From: Neobacillus muris
Lineage (GTDB): Bacteria; Bacillota; Bacilli; Bacillales; Cytobacillaceae
NCBI RefSeq assembly: GCF_943193175.1
Contig: NZ_CALPDF010000007.1
Location: 1-64,000 of the forward strand
Length of the DNA stretch: 64,000 bases
Reading direction: 5' to 3'
The notes beneath the pieces were generated by a model. The model was not told the DNA's origin and ran no database searches. It saw nothing but the letters and a program-made list of their open reading frames with translations. Below are positions 30,889-40,070 of this stretch, in pieces (position 1 is the stretch's first letter; each line of letters opens with the position of its first letter). The translations under genes were made by a program, and so were the position numbers.

Positions 30889-30934
30889 GGAGAGCCCCTG
30901 CCGCTTCACTGCCTGTATGCAACAGGGGCTCTCC
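30889..30934. terminator. Terminator between the beta-helix gene and ugd
   Basis: GGAGAGCCCCTG pairs perfectly with CAGGGGCTCTCC. The flank toward the plus strand is only moderately T-rich, but on the minus strand it runs into TTATAATTTAATTTTTG, so it suits the hasA-galU-ugd operon best. Confidence 0.75.
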
Positions 30935-30974
30935 CAAAGATTTTATTTTGCAGCAGAAGAAACGTTCCTTTGCT

Positions 30975-32327
30975 TCAAAAGGCAGCCGCAATGGATGCAT
31001 GGCTCCCTTTTTTTTCTGCTTTTTTTATGGATTTTCTGCCGATGGCTATATACTCCACCTGATATTGCTTGACTTGGTTCTCAGTGTAGCAGTTGCGGCC
31101 ATCAAATAGGATGGGTTTTTCCATGAAGAGACTTGTCAGGATCAGGGCTTTTTTGACGATTTCTTCCCATTCTGTTACGAGAAAAACAATATCTGCTTTT
31201 TTTATCGCCTCTTCAATTTGTTGAACGTATGTAATGTCTTTTGGAAGAACTTTCTTCGCATTTTCGATCGCAATTGGATCATAGGCAATAATTTCTGCTC
31301 CTTCTTCGAGCAATTTTTTGGAAATGCTGATGGAGGCAGCTTCCCGCATATCATCCGTATTTGGTTTGAAAGCAAGTCCCAGGAGGGCCACGCGTTTTCC
31401 TTTCAATGATCCGAATCGTTCTTTTGCCTTCTTCACAAGAGCCGTCTTTTGTCTCTCATTAATTTCAATAACCGATTTAAGCAATTTAAAATCATGGGAG
31501 ACCGATTCTGATATTTTCAGTAACGCTTTCGTGTCTTTAGGAAAGCAAGAACCGCCATAGCCGATGCCGGCATTAAGGAACCTTGAACCGATACGTCCAT
31601 CCTTTCCCAATCCTTCCGACACCTCAACGATATCTGAACCTACTTTTTCTGAGAGATTGGCAATCTCATTGATAAAAGAAATTTTGGTGGCAAGGAATGC
31701 ATTCGCCGCATACTTAATCATTTCCGCACTGCTAATGCTGGTTTTTAAGATTGGCAGCCCAAATGGCTGATTAATTTCTTCCAATATACGGGCTGCTTCG
31801 GGATCATCCGCCCCTATAACAATTCGGTCACCATGAAAAGAGTCATAGACAGCGGAACCTTCACGGAGAAATTCAGGATTAGAGACGATTTCTACCTCAT
31901 GGCTTCCTTGGAGATTGGCCAAAACCAATTCTCTTATTTTATAATTGGTGCCTAAGGGAACGGTACTCTTTGTAACGATGATCACATTTCGAGCAATATT
32001 TTGGCCAATTTCCCGTGCAGCCTGGAATACATAGGAAAGATCAGCCGCACCATCTGCTCCTTGAGGAGTGCCTACAGCAATATAGATCACCTCTGCATCC
32101 TTTAAGCCAATGATCGTATTTGAAGTAAAATGCAGATTTCCCTTTTCGATGTTCTTTGCCATTAATTCTTCTAAGCCTGGCTCATAAATAGGGGAAATCC
32201 CTTTTTTTAGCTGCTCCACTTTTTCAGTATTAATGTCTATGCATGTAACGTCATGGCCAATTTCAGATAAGCAGACACCCGTTACCAAGCCGACATAACC
32301 TGTTCCGATAATTGACATATTCATCAT
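30975..32327 (-). CDS. ugd: UDP-glucose 6-dehydrogenase
   Basis: A 450-residue enzyme making UDP-glucuronate from UDP-glucose. The NAD motif IGTGYVGLVTGVCLSEIG is at ~6-23, EGSAVYDSFHGDRIVIG lies in the middle, and the catalytic cysteine is in GYGGSCFPKDTKAL near 260. The ribosome site AAGGAGGG precedes ATGATGAATATG, so the start may be residue 1 or 2. It is the last gene of a three-gene operon and supplies the glucuronate precursor for the synthase (HasB role). Confidence 0.96.
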   Translation of the reverse strand: MMNMSIIGTGYVGLVTGVCLSEIGHDVTCIDINTEKVEQLKKGISPIYEPGLEELMAKNIEKGNLHFTSNTIIGLKDAEVIYIAVGTPQGADGAADLSYVFQAAREIGQNIARNVIIVTKSTVPLGTNYKIRELVLANLQGSHEVEIVSNPEFLREGSAVYDSFHGDRIVIGADDPEAARILEEINQPFGLPILKTSISSAEMIKYAANAFLATKISFINEIANLSEKVGSDIVEVSEGLGKDGRIGSRFLNAGIGYGGSCFPKDTKALLKISESVSHDFKLLKSVIEINERQKTALVKKAKERFGSLKGKRVALLGLAFKPNTDDMREAASISISKKLLEEGAEIIAYDPIAIENAKKVLPKDITYVQQIEEAIKKADIVFLVTEWEEIVKKALILTSLFMEKPILFDGRNCYTENQVKQYQVEYIAIGRKSIKKAEKKGSHASIAAAF

Positions 32328-32357
32328 GAAACCCTCCTTATAGCGTGACTAGGTTAA

Positions 32358-33257
32358 TTATGATTGCGGAACGAGAAGATTATTTTCTTGAATGATTTCA
32401 AGTAAGTATTCCCCAACACTTCCGTTTAAATCCTGTCTTTCTAAAGCAAAATCAATGGTAGCTTTAATAAAGCCCATTTTATCCCCAACATCATAGCGCT
32501 TACCTGCAAAATTGTAGGCAAGCACCCTCTCTGCCTTGTTTAACAATTTAATAGCATCCGTCAATTGGATCTCATTGCCCGATCCTGGAGGCAAATCTTC
32601 TAAAATTTGAAAAATTTCCGGTGTAAGGATATAGCGTCCCATGATGGCATAATTTGATGGGGCTTGTTCAACAGCCGGTTTCTCAACAACTGTCTCTAGT
32701 GACAGCACACCATCCGGCAGCGTATGATTTTCCATCGGTGATATAATCCCGTATTTAGAAACATCGGAGCGGTTCACTTCCTGAACCCCTAAAACAGAGG
32801 ATTGGTGCTGGTCAAACACATTGATTAATTGTTTCAGGCATGGGACCTCTGATTTAATAATGTCATCCCCCAGAAGCACGGCGAAGGGCTCGTTTCCAAT
32901 AAAACTGCGGGCACATTTAATAGCATGCCCCAAGCCAAGCGGCTCCTTTTGGCGAATATAATGAATGTTGGCGAGATTTGAGATGGCTTGTATTTCTCCC
33001 AATTTTTCATATTTTTCTTTTTTGAGCAGTGTTTCTTCCAACTCGTAGGACTTATCAAAGTGGTCCTCGATTGCCCGTTTACTGCGGCCGCTAATGACGA
33101 TGATATCTTCGATGCCTGACGCAATGGCCTCCTCTACAACATATTGGATGGTAGGCTTATCCACAATGGGCAGCATTTCCTTAGGAAGTGCCTTAGTGGC
33201 GGGCAGAAAACGTGTTCCTAAGCCTGCTGCTGGTATGATGGCTTTACGAACTTTCAT
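32358..33257 (-). CDS. galU: UTP-glucose-1-phosphate uridylyltransferase
   Basis: A 299-residue nucleotidyltransferase. The N-terminal signature [19 protein letters not shown] is followed by [23 protein letters not shown] and the sugar-site motif [19 protein letters not shown]. It makes UDP-glucose, the substrate of the next enzyme in the operon (HasC role). I use the ATG at 33257, where family similarity begins; a TTG eight codons upstream is possible. It sits 51 bp after the synthase gene. Confidence 0.95.
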   Translation of the reverse strand: MKVRKAIIPAAGLGTRFLPATKALPKEMLPIVDKPTIQYVVEEAIASGIEDIIVISGRSKRAIEDHFDKSYELEETLLKKEKYEKLGEIQAISNLANIHYIRQKEPLGLGHAIKCARSFIGNEPFAVLLGDDIIKSEVPCLKQLINVFDQHQSSVLGVQEVNRSDVSKYGIISPMENHTLPDGVLSLETVVEKPAVEQAPSNYAIMGRYILTPEIFQILEDLPPGSGNEIQLTDAIKLLNKAERVLAYNFAGKRYDVGDKMGFIKATIDFALERQDLNGSVGEYLLEIIQENNLLVPQS

Positions 33258-33308
33258 ATTGATTCCATATCCTCCAATCAAATAGCTTTACTAGTCTTCT
33301 ATCTTCCA

Positions 33309-34670
33309 TCAGCCGCGGGTTCCCCAAGAAGTGGAGCGTAGCGTAAGCAGCGCCCAGAAACGAAGCGGGCAAAGCAAGACTAGGAATAGGATGCCATAGA
33401 TAGGGGCAAGCAAAAATGTCAGCGGCTTTTTATACGCATAAAAGACATTTCTGGCATAGGCTGAGATGGTGACATAGGCTAAATAATAAATCGCCATGAT
33501 CCAGCCCATTGTGGTAGAGGTCAGATAAAATGCCATGACCAATGACACACCGAACGCAAGCCACAGGAACATTTCCAGCATGACCCAGACAAAGACATTT
33601 GGTTTTTTCAAACCTATTTTTAAAGCGATCAAGCTTTCTCTAAAAAATGATTTATTCCAGCGTGACTGTTGTTTTAATAATGTTTTTAGGGAAGTTGGCG
33701 CGTCAGTAATGCAGCGGGCTGTCGATTGGTACAATGTCTTTCCTTCCCGGATTGCATAGTTTGTCAGGCAGCGGTCATCTCCCAATTGCACTTGCTGCCC
33801 AAGAAAGGTTTGAGATCCGTAATGCTCAAGATTTTTCATGATTACTTCCCGGCGGTAGGCACTTAAAGGTCCACTGCAGACTAATACGTTTTTGGTGACG
33901 GAATGTGCAGCGCGCTCTACACGAAAGGCATTATCATAGCGCATATCTATCAATCTAGTCAGGACATTATCCGTCCGATTTCGAATGTTGACATGTCCTG
34001 TGGTTGCGGTAACCTCCGGGTCATTCATTGGTTTTAATAATTCACGAATGGCGTTAGAGAATACGGTACAATCCGAATCCACCGTCACAAAAATATCTCC
34101 TGTTGCCCGTTCAAAGGCCCAGATTTGCGCATGGCGCTTCCCTTTATTCTCCGGCAGACGATGGACAATTACGTCAGGGATCTTATTTGCCGGAAATAAA
34201 GCGGCGGTTTCTCCGTTGATATTCATGAGACTGTCTTTAAGTTTAAGAACCGCTTCATACGCAGATTTATCTTTGCTTCCGTCATCCACAATAAAGATTT
34301 CGTGAATCGGATAATCCTGTTTTAAGATGCTTTCTACTGTGCCCAGTACAGCATCGGGCGCTTCGTTATAAGATGGAATGACAACGGAAACCTTTAAATC
34401 AGGAGGATCCAACGTTACTTCATTGTACTTAAAAGATAGCAGCATTTTTCCTAATAGGTATGCAATCATTACAGAACCATAAATCCCAATTGTTAAGTTA
34501 AACTTATCTGATGCTGTCCAATTCACATAGAATAAAGCAGCAACAGTCAGCACAAATAAAGTAATGACAAAGATTTTCTCCTTATTCGTTAATCTCTTCT
34601 CCGTCGTAATGCCCTCATTCGGAATAGCATTAACCTGCACTTGATGCAGCTCTTGTTCTATTTTTGCCAT
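33309..34670 (-). CDS. hasA: Hyaluronan synthase-type membrane glycosyltransferase
   Basis: A 453-residue class I hyaluronan synthase-like GT2 enzyme. Two membrane helices (32-52, 61-80) precede the cytosolic catalytic domain: VVIPSYNEAP, VDDG (128-131), the DSD metal site (198-200), SGPLSAYRREVI, GDDRCLTNYAI (297-307) and QQSRW (334-338). Further membrane helices follow (about 360-385, 388-408, 418-442), then a C-terminal STSWGTRG. As I remember it, streptococcal HasA matches closely over long stretches, for example KGKRHAQ, RYDNAF, QTFLG and WNKSFFRES. With UDP-glucuronate genes downstream, the product is likely hyaluronan; another HexNAc-uronic acid polymer is possible. Strong ribosome site GAGGAG. 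Confidence 0.9.
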   Translation of the reverse strand: MAKIEQELHQVQVNAIPNEGITTEKRLTNKEKIFVITLFVLTVAALFYVNWTASDKFNLTIGIYGSVMIAYLLGKMLLSFKYNEVTLDPPDLKVSVVIPSYNEAPDAVLGTVESILKQDYPIHEIFIVDDGSKDKSAYEAVLKLKDSLMNINGETAALFPANKIPDVIVHRLPENKGKRHAQIWAFERATGDIFVTVDSDCTVFSNAIRELLKPMNDPEVTATTGHVNIRNRTDNVLTRLIDMRYDNAFRVERAAHSVTKNVLVCSGPLSAYRREVIMKNLEHYGSQTFLGQQVQLGDDRCLTNYAIREGKTLYQSTARCITDAPTSLKTLLKQQSRWNKSFFRESLIALKIGLKKPNVFVWVMLEMFLWLAFGVSLVMAFYLTSTTMGWIMAIYYLAYVTISAYARNVFYAYKKPLTFLLAPIYGILFLVLLCPLRFWALLTLRSTSWGTRG

Positions 34671-35312
34671 TCTATCACTCCTCTCAAATTCTAATTTTGG
34701 AAATGACTCACATCCCCGAAAATCAGATTAATAAATTTTCGGCCCGTTTATCAATCTATCGTTTTACCTGTGTCAATAATCACTCTACTTATGGCAAGTT
34801 AGTTATTAATGCCGCAATATCAACGTTGGCATCGCTATCATTTCTATGTAACTTATCCGTAACTTTATTTACATTGCTGTTATTTTCCATTTTTTCCACA
34901 GGCAATACATACAACAACCCCTTTAGTCATTAGTGGTTTATGCTTTGTTAAGAATGTTAATAAATTTTCACATAGTTTTTATCAAAAAAAGGCTAATCCA
35001 TGGTTATCGACAAATTTCAGCTGATTTCTTACCGATTATGAAAAAAATAAGAAGTGTTATCTAGAAAAATACATGATTTTCTACACAAATTGACTAAATT
35101 TGAGAATGTTATGAGGAAAATTGCATGCATAAGAGGGGAAACTAATGGTAAAAAAAGGCAATTGCAAACTATTCTCCTAATCAGAAATTCTCACATTTTC
35201 ACCAGCAGAATCATGTCAGATCGCTTCCCTCATTTGAAGTTAACAAATGCATGGTATTAAATAGATTTAGCGCCGCTTGTAAGAGCCAGTTTTTTAAGAA
35301 GGAGTGAGAACC
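34671..35312. promoter_or_regulatory. Divergent promoter region between hasA and the ABC transporter
   Basis: A 642-bp AT-rich region with no convincing gene. For hasA, TTGACA (34771-34776, minus strand) is followed after 17 bp by TGATAA (34748-34753), a plausible sigma-A promoter with a ~75-nt leader. I cannot pick a clear promoter for the transporter. Open frames here lack ribosome sites. The length leaves room for regulator binding. Confidence 0.55.
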
Positions 35313-36017
35313 ATGATTAGTCTAGTAAATGTGACCAAAATATTCCCTGGCGGTGAACAGCCATACTATGCGCTTGATAACGTTACAATCGAAATAGCCA
35401 AGCAAGAATTCATTGGGATTATTGGCAAGTCTGGAAGCGGCAAATCCACTCTCCTCAATATCATGAGCGGTATTGATTGTCCTTCCTTCGGCTCGGTGAT
35501 CGTCAACGGAACAGACATTTCCCTGCTTTCCCAAGCAGAATTGACCAAGTGGAGATTAAACAATATTGGCATCATTTTTCAATCGTTTCATTTGATTCCC
35601 ACTCTTACTTTGCTTGAAAATGTGATTCTTCCGATGGAATTTGCCTATCCTTTTAAAAGGAAGCAGAAAAAAAGGAGAGCTATGGAATTACTGGACTCTG
35701 TAGGGTTGGCGGATAAGTGGAATCTATTTCCTGACTTTGCCTCTGGCGGTGAAAAACAACGGACAGCCATTGCAAGAGCCCTTGCTAACGATCCTCCGCT
35801 GATCTTGGCAGATGAACCAACAGGCAATTTAGACAGCGAAAATGCCTTCCATATTTACTTATTATTCGAAAGGCTGGCTAGAAGCGGAAAAACGATCGTG
35901 ATGGTGACCCATGATCCGGACTTGGCGAAAAGCCTGCCGAGAACATTGCAGTTAAAGGACGGGGAAATCATGGGCAGCAAACCGGTACCGAGGCATGAGG
36001 AAATGGAGATAAAGTGA
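35313..36017 (+). CDS. ABC transporter ATP-binding protein (MacB/LolD type)
   Basis: A 234-residue ATPase: Walker [10 protein letters not shown] near 37-45, Q-loop FQSFHLIP, Walker [16 protein letters not shown] and switch [10 protein letters not shown]. The signature reads ASGGEKQR rather than LSGGQ, a tolerated change. I start at the ATG with AAGGAG eight bases upstream. Its stop shares a base with the permease start. This type energises FtsX-like permeases that move lipids, peptides or lipoproteins, or that act mechanically on envelope enzymes. Confidence 0.9.
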   Translation: MISLVNVTKIFPGGEQPYYALDNVTIEIAKQEFIGIIGKSGSGKSTLLNIMSGIDCPSFGSVIVNGTDISLLSQAELTKWRLNNIGIIFQSFHLIPTLTLLENVILPMEFAYPFKRKQKKRRAMELLDSVGLADKWNLFPDFASGGEKQRTAIARALANDPPLILADEPTGNLDSENAFHIYLLFERLARSGKTIVMVTHDPDLAKSLPRTLQLKDGEIMGSKPVPRHEEMEIK

Positions 36018-38341
36018 TGCCTATTTATCTTAAAAGGGCTTTAAGGGATTTAAGCAGGCAAAAAGGGAGAACTGGATTTATTCTTATGGCCATCACCGTT
36101 TGTGTGACTGTCCTTGGCGCTTTAATTAATACAAATGCTGCCTTTAATCAGGCACTGCGAGAGAATACCCAATCGGCAAACGCATCGGATTTTACGATGT
36201 ATACATCCTCCTTTGATCGCAGCCCTTCTTTCCTGTCCAAAATAAACGGATTAAAAGAAGCAGAAGCAAAGCAGCAAATAAGAGCGAGAGTAAAAATCGG
36301 CAATGAGTTTCACAATTTTGACTTGATGGCATTTTCTAATCTTCCTATATATAAGATCAATAAGGTGGAAACAGAGCTTGGCCTGCACACCCCTATCACA
36401 GATGGGCTGCTGCTTGAAAAATCAACCATCGAGCATTTCAAACTGACGGCTGGGGATAAAGTGGACATTTTCATTCCTGGACAGCAGCCCCAAAGAATCA
36501 CCATTAAAGGGGCGGTTGAAGATTTTTCCCGCATTCCAGCCAAATTTAGCGGCTTGGGCGTCGGTTACTTGCCAAAACAGGTGCTTACCGGTTTAGGGAA
36601 GTCATCTTTCAATCAGATTCAACTCACCTTGGATCCGCAGCTTCCAGAATCTAAAAAAAATAAAGTGCTGCAAGAGGCAAGGAAGAAATTGCAATCGAGT
36701 AACATTATCGTGTTCCGTACGGAATCTTCCCAAGAGACTTTACTCTTGCGCCACACCATTGTCAATACTGTACTTCTTTTACTAACAATGTTGGGCATTT
36801 TTGGATTTTTCCTCGCATTTTTACTGATTATCCACCTATTTTACCGATTGGTTTCAGAACAGATTTATGAGCTTACCATTCAAAAGGTTCTTGGAGCAGC
36901 ATTCAGTTATTTGTGGAAACAATTAGCTGCAGCACTCCTCCTCATCTGCTCTGTTGTTTTTTTATTATCCGTATCACTCGGGGCATTGGCTTCCTATTGG
37001 ATGACGAACTACATTCTTCAGGAACTGAACATGGGACATGCGAGGTTTACGCTTTCACCATACGTCCTGGCAGGGAGTTTTCTATTATCGTTCCTTGTTC
37101 CATTTCTAGCCGCTGCCTATCCCTTTCAAAAAGCGATTAAAGCGCCGATAATTCAAGGACTCCGTTTCATGATCCGTCCATATCACAAGCAAAAAAAGAG
37201 TCCTTTAAACAAGTATTTTCATTTACGTGTGCTGTCTATCCGAAATTTAATGGCCAAAAAAATGCAGCTGCTTACTAACATCCTGATGCTATCCTTCGGA
37301 GGGGCTGTCATCATTGCGTGTACAGGGCTTAACCACTCACTGTCACTGACACTGAAAGAGATGAATCAATTTTGGGATTACGACTCAGAATGGAGTATTT
37401 CCACCTCCCTTCCGAGTGAAAATCTGCTTCAAGCATTGAGGGACATCGACGGGATAAAAGACGTAGAAACGTGGACATCAAGAAATGCGGTGATATCCGA
37501 TGATTCCGCTAAACGCAACGTCCTGTTACATTCAATACCCGAGCGAACCTCGTTTATCCATCCTAAAATACGAGAAGGGCACTGGCTGGATAGTGCTTCG
37601 CCTGACAGTATTGTCATCAGTTCGGATTTAAAACAGACCTTTCAGGACATAAAACCTGGTGATACTTTAATGGTCCAAATTGGCAGAGAGGAAAAACACT
37701 GGAAGGTGGCAGGCATTCTGGAGAAACAATTGGCTGGACCAGCTATTTATATGAATCAAGCAGATTATAATCAATGGCTGCAAAATCCTGCCATTAACCG
37801 CCTTCTGGTCAAAATGGAGGAGGGCCATTCAAACACTAAAGTCCGGGAAACAATAGAAAAATGGCTCCTCACACAAAATACTGACATCCTGGCGTCTGAC
37901 CAGGCAAACGATATAAAATCACGTCCCGAAGAAATAATCGGACTGTTAATTCGTGCTCTTCTATTGATCGGCATTCTGTTTTTGGCAGTTGGAATATTTA
38001 ATTTGATGACGGCAATGAGCATTAACGTACTTGAGAGAAAGAAAGAAATTGGCATCATTCGTTCAATTGGAGGGAGCAGCTTTAAAATTTATCAGCTGTT
38101 TATGGGAGAGGGAATCAGGATTGCCATGATTAGCTGGGTTACGGCCGTATTGCTTTCCTTCCCGCTTCAGACTTTATTAAGCCGCAAAATGGGAGAGGTG
38201 TTAGTAAAGTCCGCTCTCCATTCGGAAATGCCCCTTTATGGGAGCATGCTTTGGCTCGCTGCCAGCTTATTAATCGGGATTATTTCAAGCTATTTCCCTG
38301 TAAGAAAAGCCGCAGCTCAACCTGTTTCTAAGTTACTATAA
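36017..38341 (+). CDS. FtsX-like ABC permease with two modules
   Basis: A 774-residue membrane protein with a duplicated MacB/FtsX architecture. One membrane helix (~20-42) and an extracytoplasmic domain (to ~245) lead to three helices (~248-275, 300-325, 345-370). A second helix (~405-425) and outer domain lead to another triplet (~640-665, 690-715, 740-765). The C-terminal FtsX motif ERKKEIGIIRSIGGS is clear. It is coupled to the ATPase. Substrate unknown; nearby envelope glycan genes hint at lipid or glycolipid transport. Confidence 0.88.
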   Translation: MPIYLKRALRDLSRQKGRTGFILMAITVCVTVLGALINTNAAFNQALRENTQSANASDFTMYTSSFDRSPSFLSKINGLKEAEAKQQIRARVKIGNEFHNFDLMAFSNLPIYKINKVETELGLHTPITDGLLLEKSTIEHFKLTAGDKVDIFIPGQQPQRITIKGAVEDFSRIPAKFSGLGVGYLPKQVLTGLGKSSFNQIQLTLDPQLPESKKNKVLQEARKKLQSSNIIVFRTESSQETLLLRHTIVNTVLLLLTMLGIFGFFLAFLLIIHLFYRLVSEQIYELTIQKVLGAAFSYLWKQLAAALLLICSVVFLLSVSLGALASYWMTNYILQELNMGHARFTLSPYVLAGSFLLSFLVPFLAAAYPFQKAIKAPIIQGLRFMIRPYHKQKKSPLNKYFHLRVLSIRNLMAKKMQLLTNILMLSFGGAVIIACTGLNHSLSLTLKEMNQFWDYDSEWSISTSLPSENLLQALRDIDGIKDVETWTSRNAVISDDSAKRNVLLHSIPERTSFIHPKIREGHWLDSASPDSIVISSDLKQTFQDIKPGDTLMVQIGREEKHWKVAGILEKQLAGPAIYMNQADYNQWLQNPAINRLLVKMEEGHSNTKVRETIEKWLLTQNTDILASDQANDIKSRPEEIIGLLIRALLLIGILFLAVGIFNLMTAMSINVLERKKEIGIIRSIGGSSFKIYQLFMGEGIRIAMISWVTAVLLSFPLQTLLSRKMGEVLVKSALHSEMPLYGSMLWLAASLLIGIISSYFPVRKAAAQPVSKLL

Positions 38342-38386
38342 ACGTCCAAAATCGAAAAAAGCGGCACATGCCAGTGGAGGAAAAAA

Positions 38387-39553
38387 ATGAAAAAGATAGT
38401 AATCTTGCCATTATTTACAATGGAATCCGGCCATCATCGAAGTTCCGATGCATTAATGGATTCCATAAAAAAACTGGATCCTGCTGTTCAATGTGAAAAA
38501 GTTGATTTCCTAAGTTATGTGAATCCCGCATTTGAAAAGTCGATTGCTCAACTTTACTTAAACTGGATTACCAAAGTGCCCCATTTATATCATACATTCT
38601 ATCAAAACTATTTTTATCGTAAATCAACGATTCTTCATTCCGTTTATGAAACCTTGTTTTTAGAAAAAATGGAACAAATGCTTGAAAATAAGCAGCCCGA
38701 TTTGATTATTTGCACCCATAGCTTTCCATCGTTTCTTGTCAGTAAGTTGAAAGAATATGGGGCATGCGACATCCCTGTCATCAATCTTTACACTGACTTT
38801 TTTATCAATCATTTGTGGGGAAGAAAACACATTGACCAACATTTTGTTCCATCAAGAGATGCAAAAGAACAATTGATCCATGACGGGGTCCCTGAGGAAA
38901 ATATCCTTATTACCGGAATCGTAACAAACGATATTTTTTTAAAGAGGAAAAAGAAAAAATGGGAACAAACAAAACATCATGTACTGATAGCAGGAGGCAG
39001 TCTAGGGCTGGGAAACCAGCTTCTTTCTATTATTGAGTCCGCCGATAGCAGCCAAATGAAATATCGTGTTCTCTGCGGTTCCAATGTTCAACTTTATAAA
39101 AGAATTGCTTCCATGAACTCAAATTCCATTAAACCATTATCCTATATAACTAGTCCTGAACAAATGAACCAATTATATAACTGGGCTGATGCTCTTATTA
39201 CGAAGCCGGGCGGGGTGACGGTCAGCGAAGCGCTTAAAAAGAAACTTCCGATTTTCATCCACTCCATACTCCCTGGGCAGGAGGAAATGAATATGAATTT
39301 TCTCGAACCAAGAGGGCTCGCACAAAGACTAAATCCTGATAGACCGCTGGAGGAGCAGCTATTGTCTGTTCTGAACAATCCTGTTGCTTTAGTCCAAATA
39401 AATATGGCGATGAATGACTATTTGAACGAGCTGCGGCTGAAAAAAAGCGGTGAGACGGCTGGGCATATTTATCACATGGTGTTAAATCAAGCACCTGACA
39501 GGCGCATCCAATATATTGATCAGCTGTTTTCCCAGCTATATCACAGCCTTTAA
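38387..39553 (+). CDS. MGDG-synthase/UgtP-like glycosyltransferase
   Basis: A 388-residue GT28-type enzyme. The N-terminal MGDG-synthase domain has LPLFTMESGHHRSSDAL near 7-23 and the family-typical acceptor region up to ~170. The C-terminal UDP-sugar domain carries AGGSLGLGNQ, ITKPGGVTVSEAL and PGQEEMN. Relatives include the processive diacylglycerol glucosyltransferase UgtP and B. subtilis YkoN. It probably glycosylates a membrane lipid at the inner face. It follows the FtsX permease by 45 bp and may share its transcript. Confidence 0.85.
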   Translation: MKKIVILPLFTMESGHHRSSDALMDSIKKLDPAVQCEKVDFLSYVNPAFEKSIAQLYLNWITKVPHLYHTFYQNYFYRKSTILHSVYETLFLEKMEQMLENKQPDLIICTHSFPSFLVSKLKEYGACDIPVINLYTDFFINHLWGRKHIDQHFVPSRDAKEQLIHDGVPEENILITGIVTNDIFLKRKKKKWEQTKHHVLIAGGSLGLGNQLLSIIESADSSQMKYRVLCGSNVQLYKRIASMNSNSIKPLSYITSPEQMNQLYNWADALITKPGGVTVSEALKKKLPIFIHSILPGQEEMNMNFLEPRGLAQRLNPDRPLEEQLLSVLNNPVALVQINMAMNDYLNELRLKKSGETAGHIYHMVLNQAPDRRIQYIDQLFSQLYHSL

Positions 39554-39666
39554 GATTTCTTATTGGATTTAAAAAGGCTGAAATAAATAAATCCACACCC
39601 AATTAATAAGACGCCGATATGCAGCCAAGTAAAGATCAACCGAAAGGCTTCAAAAAACTTAATCAT
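39550..39666 (-). CDS. Possible small membrane peptide, 38 aa
   Basis: A short frame beginning MIKFFEAFRLIFTW, with one hydrophobic helix (about 11-31) and a lysine-rich end. AGTAGGAT lies six bases before the ATG; an ATG nine codons further upstream lacks a ribosome site. Its end overlaps the stop of the convergent glycosyltransferase gene by four bases. Small single-helix proteins like this are common but hard to prove. Confidence 0.4.
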   Translation of the reverse strand: MIKFFEAFRLIFTWLHIGVLLIGCGFIYFSLFKSNKKS

Positions 39667-39781
39667 TTTGTATCCTACTTTCTTTACAGCCATATGTTTA
39701 AAAATATAACCTATTAAACAGTTTTTAAACAGAACTATTTTAAAAAATGGCTCTGTTAGGATTCGCCAAGGTACGAGAATT

Positions 39782-39971
39782 AATAGGCGGAGAATTTCCG
39801 TCTATTGTAGATAGAAGTGCCTTAAGAAGCCGATATAAGCGGAGAAATTCCGCTTAACGGCACTAAATAAGCCTAAATTCATTGATTTTGATACAATAAG
39901 CGGAAAAAACTCTCTTATTTTTAAGGAAATACCCTTATTTCCCAATTTAAGCGGAATTCTTCCGTTTATTT
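39782..39971. repeat. Four palindromic elements, core AAGCGGA-AATT-TCCGCTT
   Basis: Palindromic copies lie at 39782-39806 (AATAGGCGGAGAATTTCCGT followed by CTATT), 39835-39857, 39895-39919 (degenerate on one arm) and 39947-39971. Steps are about 53, 60 and 52 bp. They fill most of the ~400-bp gene-free stretch between the small membrane frame and the acyltransferase. No T tract follows them, so they are not ordinary terminators. Function unknown. Confidence 0.75.
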
Positions 39972-40028
39972 TTCAAGTACAGAAAATCAACGTTCAGTTA
40001 TAGCAGAGCATAAAAAATAGATAAACAG

Positions 40029-40060
40029 AAAAAAGCCAAGTTTTACAGCTTGGCTTTTTT
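40029..40060 (-). terminator. Terminator of the acyltransferase gene
   Basis: AAAAAAGCCAAG and CTTGGCTTTTTT form a perfect stem with an eight-base loop. It can act in both directions. Confidence 0.85.
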
Positions 40061-40070
40061 CACCTGCAGC

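Noticed and set aside
34664..35260. Two small plus-strand genes in the hasA/ABC gap
   Set aside because: Both frames lack a ribosome site, have no recognisable domain, and the first overlaps the hasA start and its ribosome site.
39782..39971. Tandem intrinsic terminators
   Set aside because: The palindromes are not followed by T runs, and a proper terminator for the adjacent gene is present at 40029-40060.
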